DNA of 64,000 bases from Chlorobiaceae bacterium (GTDB lineage: Bacteria > Bacteroidota > Chlorobiia > Chlorobiales > Chlorobiaceae): NCBI GenBank assembly GCA_013334865.1, contig JAAXWS010000008.1, positions 1-64,000 of the forward strand. Reading direction: 5' to 3'. The notes beneath the pieces were generated by a model that was not told the DNA's origin, ran no database searches, and saw only the letters and a program-made list of their open reading frames with translations. A program made the position numbers and the translations under genes. Of the stretch, positions 29,591 through 40,100 are shown piece by piece; the first letter of the stretch is position 1; every line of letters starts with the position of its first letter.

Positions 29591-29843
29591 GAAGCTTGGC
29601 CTCCCGCCAGTGGATTGGGCTGAACTGGAAATGGACCGGAATTCACCCGAACGGGATGCAATCGGCAAGGCAGACGGCTGCCATGTCCGGACGGATGAAC
29701 TGTACTAAAGGGAGACTACCGGTAAACGGAATCGCGACAGGATGGGGTGAATCGCGAAGTATATGCATGTAAAATATACAATAATATGCCAAGTTCCATA
29801 CGGCATCCATGGAGGGAAGAGTGCGTGCGGGCCATCATGGACA
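29591..29843. promoter_or_regulatory. Upstream region of the radical SAM operon
   Basis: This AT-rich gap should hold the promoter for the minus-strand radical SAM gene. A GTATAT/ATATAC inverted repeat near 29758-29780 and an ATGCC/GGCAT repeat near 29788-29806 are the only structure seen. No confident -35/-10 pair can be named. Confidence 0.3.
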
Positions 29844-29872
29844 CGAAAAGCGGGCCGAAGCCCGCTTTTTCG
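29844..29872. terminator. Bidirectional rho-independent terminator downstream of hcp
   Basis: AAAAGCGGGC and GCCCGCTTTT form a perfect 10-bp stem around a CGAA loop, with T residues on either strand. It lies 24 bp beyond the hcp stop at 29896, so it ends the hcp operon transcript. Confidence 0.9.
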
Positions 29873-29895
29873 TATTTCCTTGCGTCACGCCACGA

Positions 29896-31524
29896 TCACG
29901 CACCAGCCATCATGGCCTCGATGTCTGCCTCGACCGTACCGATCGGCTTCAGTCCGAACTTCCCGACGATGGCACCTGCGACATTCGGGGTGAGGAACTC
30001 GGGAAGCGTCGGCCCGAGCCTGATGCCCTTCACGCCGAGATAGAGCAGGGCGAGCAGCACGGTGACCGCCTTCTGCTCGTACCAGGCGATGTCGAAGGAG
30101 ATGGGCAGGTCGTTGATGTCCTCCAGCCCGAACACCTCCTTGAGCTTCAGGGCGATCACCGCCAGCGAGTAGGAGTCGTTGCACTGGCCGGCGTCGAGCA
30201 CCCTCGGGATGCCTCCGATGTCGCCGAGCGGCAGCTTGTTGTAGCGGTACTTCGCGCAGCCGGCGGTCAGGATCACCGTATCCGTCGGCAGGGCCTGGGC
30301 AACGTCGGTGTAGTACTGCCTCGAGGCGTGGCGGCCGTCGCAGCCGGCCATGACCACAAAGCGCCTGATAGCGCCCGACCTGACCGCGTCGACCACCTTG
30401 TCGGCCAGCGCCAGCACCTGCGTGTGGGCGAAGCCGCCGACGATCTCGCCGTTCTCCAGCTCGACCGGGGGCTTGCAGCTCTTCGCCAGTTCGACGAGTT
30501 CGGAGAAGTCCTTCGCCTGCCCCTCCTCGCGCGCCGGAATGTGCTTCAGCCCGGGGTATCCGGCCATGCCGGTGGTGAACATGCGGTGGCGGTAGGACTC
30601 CCTGACCGGCACGATGCAGTTGGTGGTCATGAGGATCGGGCCGTTGAAGGTCTCGAACTCCCGGTCCTGGGCCCACCAGGCGCTGCCGTAGTTGCCGACG
30701 AAGTGGCTGTACTTCTTGAAGGCCGGGTAGTAGTGGGCCGGCAGCATTTCGCAGTGGGTGTAGACGTCGACACCCGTCCCCGCGGTCTGCTGCAGCAGCT
30801 CCTCCATGTCGCGCAGGTCGTGGCCCGAGATCAGGATGCCCGGGCAGCTGCCGACGCCGGTCCTGACCGTCGTGATCTCCGGGTTGCCGTAGGTGGTCGT
30901 ATTGGCCCTGTCGAGCAGGGCCATGGCTTTCACGGCCGTGGCGCCGGTCTCCATGACGAGCGCGAGCAGTTCGTCCGCGGAATGCTCATTGACGAGAGCG
31001 GCCAGGCTCTTGACATAGAAGGCGTAGACTTCGTCGTCGTGGTAGCCGAGCACGGCTGCATGGTCGGTATAGGCGGCTAGGCCCTTGAGTCCGTACAGCA
31101 CGAGGCTCTTGAGCGAGCGCAGGTCCGCGTTTTCGCTCAGGCTGTCGATGCCGCAGCTGACGGCCTTGACGATGAACTCCTCACGGGAGCTGCCGCTCCA
31201 GGTGGCCGCGTCGTGGGCCGGAGTCCTGCCTGCAATCGCCCTGACCTCGTCGCGCACGGCGAGGGTCCTGCGGATACGTTCGACGATGGCGTCGTCGTCG
31301 AAGTTGGTGTTGGTCACGGTGACGAACAGGGACTCGCTGATGAACTGGCCGTATTTCCGGTCGAGCGTCCCTTCGAGTTCCGCCGCGCAGAGGGCGAGCC
31401 CTTCGACGGCATAGACAAGGGTATCCTGAAGTCCGGCGGTCAACTCGTCCTTGCCGCACACGCCGCGGACGTTGCATCCTGTCCCCCTGATGCTCTCCTG
31501 GCACTGGTCGCAATGCATACTCAT
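29896..31524 (-). CDS. hcp: Hybrid-cluster protein (hydroxylamine/NO reductase), class I
   Basis: Hcp binds a [4Fe-4S] cluster and a hybrid Fe-S-O cluster and reduces nitric oxide or hydroxylamine. From the ATG at 31524, 8 bp after GGAGAA, the protein has 542 residues. N-terminal cysteines 5, 8, 17 and 23 have the C-x2-C-x8-C-x5-C spacing of class I enzymes from strict anaerobes. Hybrid-cluster ligands are in [48 protein letters not shown] and [10 protein letters not shown]. It is the last gene of a four-gene operon led by an Rrf2 regulator. Confidence 0.96.
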   Translation of the reverse strand: MSMHCDQCQESIRGTGCNVRGVCGKDELTAGLQDTLVYAVEGLALCAAELEGTLDRKYGQFISESLFVTVTNTNFDDDAIVERIRRTLAVRDEVRAIAGRTPAHDAATWSGSSREEFIVKAVSCGIDSLSENADLRSLKSLVLYGLKGLAAYTDHAAVLGYHDDEVYAFYVKSLAALVNEHSADELLALVMETGATAVKAMALLDRANTTTYGNPEITTVRTGVGSCPGILISGHDLRDMEELLQQTAGTGVDVYTHCEMLPAHYYPAFKKYSHFVGNYGSAWWAQDREFETFNGPILMTTNCIVPVRESYRHRMFTTGMAGYPGLKHIPAREEGQAKDFSELVELAKSCKPPVELENGEIVGGFAHTQVLALADKVVDAVRSGAIRRFVVMAGCDGRHASRQYYTDVAQALPTDTVILTAGCAKYRYNKLPLGDIGGIPRVLDAGQCNDSYSLAVIALKLKEVFGLEDINDLPISFDIAWYEQKAVTVLLALLYLGVKGIRLGPTLPEFLTPNVAGAIVGKFGLKPIGTVEADIEAMMAGA

Positions 31525-31537
31525 GATATCGTTCTCC

Positions 31538-31972
31538 TTATGGTGTTGGTTGTTGTTCGCAATCAGGCGACAGGAGCGATGCGAGCCGCAGGTCCGCGGC
31601 CGCCCCGTCATTGTCGCCAAGCTTCTCCCTGGCGGCCGCCCTCTTGAGGAGCGCCGCCTTCAGCAGGCTCTTCTGGCGCGGCTTCCGTTCGACGACCTCG
31701 CTGAAATCGTCAGCCGCCCCGAGGTAGTCGCCCATCTCGTACCTGATCAGCCCCCGGTTGCCGTAGGCCACGATGCTCTCACGGTACCGCAGCCCGAGCT
31801 TCAGGGCCATGGTGAAATCCTTCAGCGCGCCATCACGGTCCCCTTCGGCCCCCCGCACGCCGGCACGGCTGAAATAGGCGTCGGCATTGCCCGGTTCGGC
31901 TTCGATCAGCCTCGATATCTCGCTTGCCGACCCCCGCCAGGCACCGAGCGCATCCTTCAGCATGAGGCCCAC
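31538..31972 (-). CDS. TPR-repeat protein
   Basis: The 144-residue protein is made of about three tetratricopeptide repeats, with blocks [38 protein letters not shown] and [16 protein letters not shown]. It has no signal peptide. Its start overlaps the ferredoxin gene end by 16 bp, and it lies 13 bp before hcp, so it is co-transcribed with both. A second ATG at 31963 would reduce the overlap. It may be an assembly or partner protein for Hcp, which is inference from context only. Confidence 0.75.
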   Translation of the reverse strand: MGLMLKDALGAWRGSASEISRLIEAEPGNADAYFSRAGVRGAEGDRDGALKDFTMALKLGLRYRESIVAYGNRGLIRYEMGDYLGAADDFSEVVERKPRQKSLLKAALLKRAAAREKLGDNDGAAADLRLASLLSPDCEQQPTP

Positions 31973-32832
31973 GCTTCCGAAAGGAGCTCTCCGCCGATGC
32001 CGATGACGACCTGCTTGACCGGCACCTTGCGGCTCGCCCTTTCGAGCGCCTTCGAGACGAGCGACATCAGGCCGCCGCAGCAGGGGACCTCCATGATGGC
32101 GACGGTGATGGTGTTGACCTTCGCCATGTCGATCATGGCGGTAAGTTTTTCGACATAGCGCTCCATCTCGACGTCGAGCTTCGGGCAGGCGATCGCCAGG
32201 CTGCGGCCCCTGAGGAGCCTGGAGTGGAAGTCACCCATGGCGAAGGGGGCGCAGTCGGCCGCAAGCAGCAGGTCCGATCCCTGGTAGTATGGCGCGATGG
32301 GGGTGACGAGGTGCAGCTGGATAGGCCACTGCCTGAGCTCCCCGGGAGAGGTCGGGGTTGCCGCTGCCGAAACCGCCGGGGCCGGGGTTCCGTTCTCCCG
32401 GAGGTCCATCATCCTGCTTCCGGGGCACCCTCCGCCGTGGTGGGCGTGGGCCGCCGGCTTTGCGGAAGCCTCGCTCTCGAGAGGATTGGGGATTCCCTGC
32501 TCCTGCAGGTAGTCGAGCGCGATCTGCAGGTAAGCGCTCTCGCCGTGCTCCATGAGGTGCCTGAGATGTGCGGCGATCACGTTCGGCCCTGCCTTGGCGA
32601 TGCTCTCGTGCATGACCCTTCGCTCGTCGTAAGGCTCGGCTTCACGCTCCTCGACCCGCATGGCGCCGGTCGGGCATTTTCCAACGCAGGCGCCGAGGCC
32701 GTCGCAGAACAGGTCGCTGATGAGCCGCGCCTTGCCGTCGATGACCTGGAGCGCCCCCTCGGGACATGCCGGGATGCAGTCGCCGCAACCCGTGCACAAT
32801 TTCTCTTCTATGGTGATGATCTTCCGTTTCAT
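31957..32832 (-). CDS. 4Fe-4S ferredoxin-domain protein linked to Hcp
   Basis: The 291-residue protein starts with a ferredoxin domain. The first cluster motif is complete (CTGCGDCIPACPEGAL). The second reads CDGLGACVGKCPTGAM, where one Cys is replaced by Leu, as I recall for this Hcp-linked family. A later region has a GGGCPGSRMM segment, ACPKLD and EVPCCGGLMSLV, which may bind another cluster. Proteins of this type sit beside hcp in many anaerobes and probably feed it electrons. It lies between the Rrf2 regulator and the TPR gene. Confidence 0.87.
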   Translation of the reverse strand: MKRKIITIEEKLCTGCGDCIPACPEGALQVIDGKARLISDLFCDGLGACVGKCPTGAMRVEEREAEPYDERRVMHESIAKAGPNVIAAHLRHLMEHGESAYLQIALDYLQEQGIPNPLESEASAKPAAHAHHGGGCPGSRMMDLRENGTPAPAVSAAATPTSPGELRQWPIQLHLVTPIAPYYQGSDLLLAADCAPFAMGDFHSRLLRGRSLAIACPKLDVEMERYVEKLTAMIDMAKVNTITVAIMEVPCCGGLMSLVSKALERASRKVPVKQVVIGIGGELLSEAWASC

Positions 32833-32838
32833 GTAGTG

Positions 32839-33297
32839 TTATCCTTTTGGTTTTTCCTGGACAAGCAGGTTTTTTCTTGCCTCTTCGACCCTTCTGAGGT
32901 CTCCTGCCAGCTTGCCGACGGTGACTTTCGAAAACTCGTCGTTCACCACCTGCTCGATGCGCATGATCTCGTGCCGCAGCACGCAGTTGGCCCTGTTCGA
33001 GCAGAGCTGGCGCCGGAACATGCACTCGGAGACCTGCACCGGCCCCTGGAAGATTTCGATCACATCACTCACCCTGATCTCATCCGGCGCCCTGGCCAGG
33101 GCGACGCCCCCGCCGGCCCCCTCCTTCGAAGAAACCAGGCCGCTCCTGATGAGCTCCTGAAGGATCCTGCGAAGGAACTGGTACGGGATGCCCTGCGCTT
33201 CGGAGAGCGCTTTGGCCGATTTCCGGACACCGGGCTCCATGCCGAGAGCGATCAGGGCCCGCAAGGCGTAATCGGAATGTTTGTTCAGTACTTTCAT
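32839..33297 (-). CDS. Rrf2-family transcriptional regulator
   Basis: The 152-residue regulator starts MKVLNKHSDYALRALIALG and has a winged helix ending in SSKEGAGGGVALA, the usual Rrf2 wing. A Cys triad (Cys92, Cys99, Cys105; C-x6-C-x5-C) could bind an Fe-S cluster, as in IscR and NsrR. It leads the ferredoxin-TPR-Hcp operon, and a perfect palindrome lies 16 bp before its start, so autoregulation is likely. The NsrR-type role, sensing nitric oxide or redox change, is inferred from context and the Cys triad. Confidence 0.9.
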   Translation of the reverse strand: MKVLNKHSDYALRALIALGMEPGVRKSAKALSEAQGIPYQFLRRILQELIRSGLVSSKEGAGGGVALARAPDEIRVSDVIEIFQGPVQVSECMFRRQLCSNRANCVLRHEIMRIEQVVNDEFSKVTVGKLAGDLRRVEEARKNLLVQEKPKG

Positions 33298-33312
33298 GGC
33301 TGCTGTTTTTTT

Positions 33313-33335
33313 ACTGATACTAATTTAGTATCAGT
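33313..33335. promoter_or_regulatory. Candidate Rrf2 operator
   Basis: A perfect 23-bp palindrome has 11-bp half-sites (ACTGATACTAA and its complement) around one central base. It lies 15 bp upstream of the Rrf2 start at 33297. A TTGATT-like -35 is visible on the minus strand just upstream (about 33339-33351), so the palindrome would cover the -10 region. Repression of the hcp operon is the likely function. Confidence 0.75.
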
Positions 33336-33508
33336 TTATTGAAATCAAAAACAATCCGGAAAAATTCCCGGGATTTTCAATCCGGCATTTTTTTCGGCCG
33401 GGAGGAATGCTCCGCCAAGGGTTCCATGTGCGTGCCCCGAATCGTATATTGAAGCATACCCCCGCCATCCCCAGGCATCGGCCAAAGTTTTCTGAAAAAG
33501 AGATACAA

Positions 33509-34414
33509 ATGCTGCAACTCAGGACCGCCGGGTACATTGCGCTCGACCGGCTTCGCTCGCAGGGCGAGTTCCCACCGAAGTGGAACGGCATCGGAGAGCT
33601 CGAGGCCGTCGTGGACCGCTTCATGTCGCGCTTCTTGGAGAAGCGGCTCGAAGCATCAAGGGAACTGGGCCCTGGCTTCCACCTTTACGAGCTTCTCGAC
33701 CTGATGATCAGGAGCCGCGATACGGAGCACATGGACGAACCGTCGACCGACGGTGAACAGAAGGCCGCCATGGTCCGGGCGCTCGACCGCATGAACGGCC
33801 TGACGATGGTCTACCACCACCAGACCCGTCTGCTCGAACCGCTCCTCGCTGAACTTTCGCAGCAGCGCGACGGGCCCGTCAGGGTGCTCGAACTGGCGTC
33901 GGGCTCGGGAGGGCTCGCGTTCGCCCTGGCGGAACATGCCCGGAAACGCGGCATGAGGCTCGAGATCACCGCCTCGGACATCGTGCCGGAGTCGGTCGAA
34001 GCTGGCAGGGCGGCCGCCGCCGAACGGGGCGTGGCCGTGGAGTTCAGGGTGGTCAACGCCTTCGACCTGGAGGGGGTCGACAGGAATTCCGCCGACCTGG
34101 TGCTCGTTTCGCAGAGCCTGCACCATTTCACGCCGGGCCAGCTCGCCCTGATGATCGCCGGTGCCGGGAATATCGGGGCTTCGGCGTTCGTGGGGCTCGA
34201 CGGCCACCGGAGCATGCTCCTGCTGGCAGGGGTGCCGATCGTGGCGAGCCTGCAGGGGATCGCCGAGTTCACCGGCGACGGGTTCACCTCGGCGAGGAAA
34301 TTCTACAGCGACCTGGAACTGGACATCATCGCCGAGATCGCCACCGGAAGGCGCTCGCACCAGGTCGAATGCTCCTGGCCGATGAGCATGCTGACCGTCA
34401 GTACAGCTCCCTGA
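33509..34414 (+). CDS. SAM-dependent methyltransferase
   Basis: From the ATG at 33509 the protein has 301 residues. A helical N-terminal domain of about 120 residues precedes a class I methyltransferase core. The core has VLELASGSGGLAFALAEH as motif I, ITASDIVPESVEAGRAAA, and LVLVSQSLHHFTPGQLALM. The substrate is unknown. The gene is divergent from the Rrf2 operon, sharing the 33298-33508 region, and might respond to it. Confidence 0.8.
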   Translation: MLQLRTAGYIALDRLRSQGEFPPKWNGIGELEAVVDRFMSRFLEKRLEASRELGPGFHLYELLDLMIRSRDTEHMDEPSTDGEQKAAMVRALDRMNGLTMVYHHQTRLLEPLLAELSQQRDGPVRVLELASGSGGLAFALAEHARKRGMRLEITASDIVPESVEAGRAAAAERGVAVEFRVVNAFDLEGVDRNSADLVLVSQSLHHFTPGQLALMIAGAGNIGASAFVGLDGHRSMLLLAGVPIVASLQGIAEFTGDGFTSARKFYSDLELDIIAEIATGRRSHQVECSWPMSMLTVSTAP

Positions 34415-34514
34415 TGCATGCCCCGCGGGGCTTGGATAAGAAGTCGAATGCTTATATTCTGTTCTGTATCCGACAGATCGACTCTACACAACCAATCAAA
34501 CGGAACGTACGATC

Positions 34515-34970
<456 letters not shown>

Positions 34971-35087
34971 ATCCTGCAGTCCCGGGGCCCGGCCGAAGAT
35001 CATCTCCACGGCCGGGCCATCGGGCCGCTCTCCCCCGTTCGACACCGACCATGCACCCGAGGCGACAACCTTCTCCCTGAGCAGACC

Positions 35088-36119
35088 ATGCGAGCGAACC
35101 ATCAATCCGGCGGCAGCAGGGCCACCCCGGGTCAGAACTGGCCACTGCACACGATCCTGTTCGTCGCGACGCTCTTCTGCACCACCTGGGCAGGGACCTT
35201 CTGGCTCGGCAGGCCCGCCGAAACCGGAAGAGGAGCGGCGGCATTCTTCAGGGAGCTCCGGGAAGGCCTCCCCTTCTCGCTGTCTCTGGTAGCATTCCTG
35301 AGCGTCCACGAGTTCGGCCACTATTTCGCGACGGTCGCACACCGGATCAGGGCGACCCTGCCTTACTACATCCCGGTGCCACCGCTGCCGTTCATGCTGA
35401 ACATCGGGACCATGGGTGCCGTCATCAAGGTCAGGGACCCGTTTCCGGATGCCGAATCCCTGCTCGATACAGGCGCCTCCGGCCCCCTTGCCGGTTTTGC
35501 CGTGGCCCTGGGCCTGCTGCTCTACGGATTCCTGCACCTCCCTCCCGAAGGCTACATCTTCACCATACATCCCGAGTACCTCCCGAAAGGGGGCATCCCC
35601 GCACCGGAACCGGGCAGCCTCTTCCTCGGCAGGAACCTGCTGTACCTGCTGCTCGAAACCTTCATCGCCCCCAAAGGCCTCCCCCCGATGACCGAGATGT
35701 ACCATTACCCGTACCTGTTCACCGGCTGGCTCGGCTGCCTGGTGACCTCCCTGAACCTGCTGCCGGTCGGCCAGCTCGACGGGGGCCACGTCGTCTATGC
35801 CCTGTTCGGCCGCAAAGGGCACGAGCGGGCTGCACGCATCTTCCTGGCTTTCATCACGGTGCTCGGGCTCCCGGCCTTCTCGGCGGGAATCTCCGACCTG
35901 ATCGCCCCGGGGTCTGCGGCCTCGCTTCCGCCACAGCTGCTGCAGTGGTCCTGGCCCGGCTGGATCATCTGGGGGTTCATCCTCGTCAGGTTCCTCGGCA
36001 CCAGGCACCCGGCGATCACCCGTCCGCTGAGGCTCTCGAAACCCCGGCGCATTGCGGGCTGGCTCTGCATCGCCGTGTTCGTGCTTACCTTCACCCCTGT
36101 ACCTTTCGGAATCGTCTGA
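35088..36119 (+). CDS. Site-2 protease family zinc metalloprotease
   Basis: The 343-residue membrane protease has the zinc motif HEFGH (His74, Glu75, His78) in a hydrophobic helix. A second motif, NLLPVGQLDGGH near residue 225, provides the third zinc ligand. TGASGPLAGFAVALG is the central conserved block. There is no PDZ domain, unlike RseP. The layout is like that of EGY-type and bacterial S2P paralogues. The substrate is unknown. The stop lies 13 bp before folP. Confidence 0.88.
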   Translation: MRANHQSGGSRATPGQNWPLHTILFVATLFCTTWAGTFWLGRPAETGRGAAAFFRELREGLPFSLSLVAFLSVHEFGHYFATVAHRIRATLPYYIPVPPLPFMLNIGTMGAVIKVRDPFPDAESLLDTGASGPLAGFAVALGLLLYGFLHLPPEGYIFTIHPEYLPKGGIPAPEPGSLFLGRNLLYLLLETFIAPKGLPPMTEMYHYPYLFTGWLGCLVTSLNLLPVGQLDGGHVVYALFGRKGHERAARIFLAFITVLGLPAFSAGISDLIAPGSAASLPPQLLQWSWPGWIIWGFILVRFLGTRHPAITRPLRLSKPRRIAGWLCIAVFVLTFTPVPFGIV

Positions 36120-36132
36120 CCTTTCCGCTCCC

Positions 36133-37050
36133 ATGACCCCTACTGAACGAAACCATGCCGGATTCCGGCTCGACTGCGCGGGAAAGCTCCTCGACCTCAC
36201 CGTCCCTGCCGTGATGGGGATCGTGAACCTTACACCCGACTCCTTTTTCGACGGCGGCCGATTCGTCGCCCGGTCGTCCGCGCCAGACCTCGACAAGGCG
36301 CTCGAAAGCGCCCTCGCCATGGTCGAGGCCGGTGCGGAGATCATCGACGTCGGCGGCGAATCCACGAGGCCTGGCGCCGAGGCGGTGAGCGCCGAAGAGG
36401 AGATCGAACGGACAGCCAGCTTCATCGCCCTCCTCCGCCGCCATTCTGAGGTGCATATCTCGATCGACACCTGGAAGAGAGGGGTTGCCGAAAAGGCGAT
36501 CCTGGCCGGGGCGAACATCGTGAACGACATCTCCGGATTCACCTTCGACCCGGGAATGGCAGCGCTCTGCGGACGCCACAGGTGCGGAGTGGTGCTGATG
36601 CACACCCCTGTCAGGCCCGGAAACATGCAATGGAGCCACGATACCGGCGCGGGGGAACGCGACATCGTCGCGACGGTGCTCGGGTTCCTCAGGCGTTCGA
36701 TAGAAATCGCCCGCACCCACGGCGTCGAATCGATCGTCACGGACCCCGGCATCGGCTTCGGCAAAAGCGTCGGAGAGAACTTCCGCCTGCTCGCCCGGCT
36801 CGACGAGCTGCACGCGCTGGGATGCCCCGTTCTTGCCGGGGTGTCGAGAAAATCGTTCCTCGGCCAGGCGATACGCAGGGAGGGCGGACAGATCCCGCCC
36901 CCATCGGAAAGGCTCGACGCCACCACCAGTGCGAACACCATCGCGCTCCTGAACGGGGCTGACATCCTGAGGGTGCACGATGTCGGGGCCGCGCTCCAGG
37001 CGCGCTCCGTCGTGCAGGCGCTCCGAAGGTCGGGAGACGGCTCCGCGTGA
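36133..37050 (+). CDS. folP: Dihydropteroate synthase
   Basis: FolP joins p-aminobenzoate to hydroxymethyl-dihydropterin in folate synthesis. From the ATG at 36133 the protein has 305 residues. The TIM-barrel motifs are all visible: MGIVNLTPDSFFDGG, DVGGESTRPGA, SIDTWKRGVAEKA, NDISGFTFDPG, TDPGIGFGKS, GVSRKSFLG and RVHDVG. The pabBC fusion about 6 kb away makes its p-aminobenzoate substrate. The longer frame from 36052 overlaps the protease and was not used. Confidence 0.96.
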   Translation: MTPTERNHAGFRLDCAGKLLDLTVPAVMGIVNLTPDSFFDGGRFVARSSAPDLDKALESALAMVEAGAEIIDVGGESTRPGAEAVSAEEEIERTASFIALLRRHSEVHISIDTWKRGVAEKAILAGANIVNDISGFTFDPGMAALCGRHRCGVVLMHTPVRPGNMQWSHDTGAGERDIVATVLGFLRRSIEIARTHGVESIVTDPGIGFGKSVGENFRLLARLDELHALGCPVLAGVSRKSFLGQAIRREGGQIPPPSERLDATTSANTIALLNGADILRVHDVGAALQARSVVQALRRSGDGSA

Positions 37051-37171
37051 CACGAATCCCTTTTCCCGTATGCCTCTTTTTTTGTTAACTTGCCCGCTCT
37101 GTCAGTATCCTCCTGACAGGTTGCCGGCGGTTGACGTTCAGCCAGAAGCAGACCGATAACACCCTGTTCTT

Positions 37172-40100
37172 ATGTACCTCTCGAAAATCGAGCTGTTTGG
37201 ATTCAAAAGTTTCGCCCATCGTGTCAGGATCTCCTTCGACAAGGGGCTGACAGCCATCGTGGGCCCGAACGGCTGCGGCAAGACCAACGTCGTCGACGCC
37301 ATCCGCTGGGTGCTCGGCGAACAGAAATCCCAGCTCCTGCGCTCGCCGAAGATGGAGAGCATCATCTTCAACGGCACCAAAACACTGAAGCCCCTCAGCC
37401 TCACCGAAGTCTCCATCACCATCCAGAACACGCGCAACGTCCTGCCGACCGAGTACACCGAGGTCACCGTCACCAGGCGCCTCTACCGGAGCGGCGACAG
37501 CGACTACCTCCTCAACCAGGTCCCCTGCCGCCTGAAGGACATCCTCGACCTGTTCGCCGACACCGGCATGGGCAGCGACGCCTACTCGGTCATCGAGCTG
37601 AAGATGATCGAGGAGATCATCAGCAACAAGAGCGAGGAGCGGATGAAGCTGTTCGAGGAGGCCGCGGGCATCACCCGGTACAAGCAGCGCCGCAAGCAGA
37701 CCTTCCGGCAGCTCGAAAGCGCGAGCCGGGACCTGGCGAGGGTGGACGACGTGCTGGCCGAGGTCGAGAAGAAGGTCCGATCCCTGAAGCAGCAGGTCAA
37801 GAAGGCCGAACGCCTGAAGGAGATCCGCGACGAGCTCCGGTCGCTCGACCTCAACCTCTCCGGCATAGCCATGGGCGAACTGCACGACCGGCTGAGGCCG
37901 CTGATCGACTCGAGCGCGGCAGAGGAGCGCCAGAGCCACGAACTGGCCGCCAGGATCGCCAACCTCGACAGCTCCCACCAGGAGGCGGAGCTGCGGCAGC
38001 TCGACCTCGAAAGCCGCCTCGCCGAATCCCAGAAGGAGCTGAATGCCGCAAACGCTGTCGTCCACGACCAGGAGAAGCTGCTCCTCCAGCATCGGGAGAA
38101 ACAGAAGAGCCTCCTGCACGCCATCGAGAGGATCGGGTTTTCGATGGAGGAGAAGCAGCGCAAGCTCGTCGAGCAGCAGGCACTTTCCGAAGAGCTCTCG
38201 TCGGGGCAGGCCCCGCTTGAAAAGAACTGCTCCGACCGCCTCGAAGCGTTCGAATCGCTCAAGGCTCAACTGGAGCGCCTCAACGCCGGGCTTGACCTGA
38301 AGCGCAATGAACTGCAGCAGGTCCGGCAGAAGGCGGCCGAACTCCAGCGCTCGGTCAACGCCCTCAACCTCTCGAGGCAGTCGCTGCAGAACAAGAAGGA
38401 GCACGTCGCCGGATCGGTTGCAAGGCTCGAGCAGCGCCGGCAGGAGCTTGAGGAACTGGCCGAACGGGCGGACCCGGAACGGGCGGATGCCGAAGCCCGG
38501 CTCTCGGCGAAACGGACACAGCTCGACGCCCTCAGAGCAGAAGAAAAGCTTCTCCTCGACCGCAAAGGGGCCATCGCCGAGAAGATGGAGGGGCTGAAGG
38601 AGCAGCTGCTCTCATTCCGTGGCCGGCACGACCGCCTGAACAACCAGGCCATCCTGTGCGATTCGATCCTCGAGAAGTTCGAGGGCCTCCCCGAAGGGGT
38701 CGCCTACCTTGAAAAGCACCGCGACGGGAAACCAGGGCTCGGCTGCCTTTCCGACCTGCTGTCGCTCGATGCGGCCAACAAGAAGGCGGTCAACGCGGCA
38801 CTCGGCGAAAGCCTCGGCTACTACCTCTGCCGGAACCTCGACGAGGCGAAGGGCGCCGTCTCGAACCTCGTCAGGGGGGACAAGGGAAAGGTACATTTCG
38901 TCGTACTCGACCTGGTCAACGGCTGCGGGGTCGCGGATTACCCGCAGATCGAATGCGCGGTTCGGATGGTCGACCTGGTCGCCTGCCCGGATGAGGCCTC
39001 GAAGGCACTGCTGCTGATGCTGCAGCACAGCTACCTGGTGCCCGACCTCGACACGGCGGAGGAGCTGGCATCGAGGCATCCGGAAGCACGCTTCATCACC
39101 GCCGAAGGCGAGAAGTTCAGCGGAAAGGGGCTGCTTTTTGGGGGAAGCGCGAAGGGAGGCGACAGCCTGAGGCTCGGCAGGAAGGCTGAACGCGACCAGC
39201 TCCGGAAGGAGCTGAAGGTGGTCGCAGCCTCGATCTCCGGGACCGAAACGGAGCTGGCCGGGCTGCGGAAGGAGTCGGAGGCCATCAGGACCGACGACAC
39301 CAGGCGCTCGGCGGCCATGGTCGGGCAGGAGATCGGCGCCCTCGAAAAAAAGCTGGCCAGGCTCGACGCCGAAAAGCACTCGAGGGGCGACCAGGTCAGG
39401 CGTACGTCGGAGGAGGCCGCCTCGCTGTCGGCTTCGGTGCGCGAAGTGGAGGCCGAACTGGAACGCATCGGCCCGGAATTCAACCGCCTGCATGAAGAGG
39501 AGGCGGGAGTCCAGCAGCAGCTCGCCGCGATGCAGGAGGCGCTTTCGGCGGAGGAGGCCACAAGCCGGACCCTGAACGCCGAGGTGCAGGCGCAGCAGGG
39601 CCGATACCGTGACGCCCAGCTCGAACGGGAACGGCTCGGATTCAGGATCGACGCCTGCCGCCAGGCCGTGCGGACGCTCGGCGAAGAGCTGGCCTCGCTG
39701 CAGCGGGAGCGGGAATCCGCTGAAAAGGAGGTGGCCTCGCTCGGCACCGCCATCTCGATGGACGGCGAAGCCCACGAGCGGGCGCTGGTCGTCTCCGGCC
39801 GCCTGCAGCAGTCGCTGAATGAGCTCGAATCCTCCTACCGCGACCTGCAGTCGAGGAACCACGAGGCGCTCTCCGTCTTGCGCGACATGCGCCGGAAGCA
39901 CGAAGTCTCCATGCAGCTGATGCTGGAGTTCGGCGGGCAGCGGACGCGCATCGAGCAGGAGATCGACCACCTCCGGACCACCGTGATGGAGCGTTACGGC
40001 GTCGAACTCGACCCCATGCCTGCGCTCAAGCCCTTCGGATTCGACCTGCAGGAGGCGAAGGAGCGGCTCGCCTACCTGCAGAAGCAGCGCGAGCTTTTCG

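Noticed and set aside
27725-29623. 632-residue plus-strand open frame opposite the radical SAM gene
   Set aside because: Antisense shadow without any motif, while the minus strand has clear radical SAM signatures.
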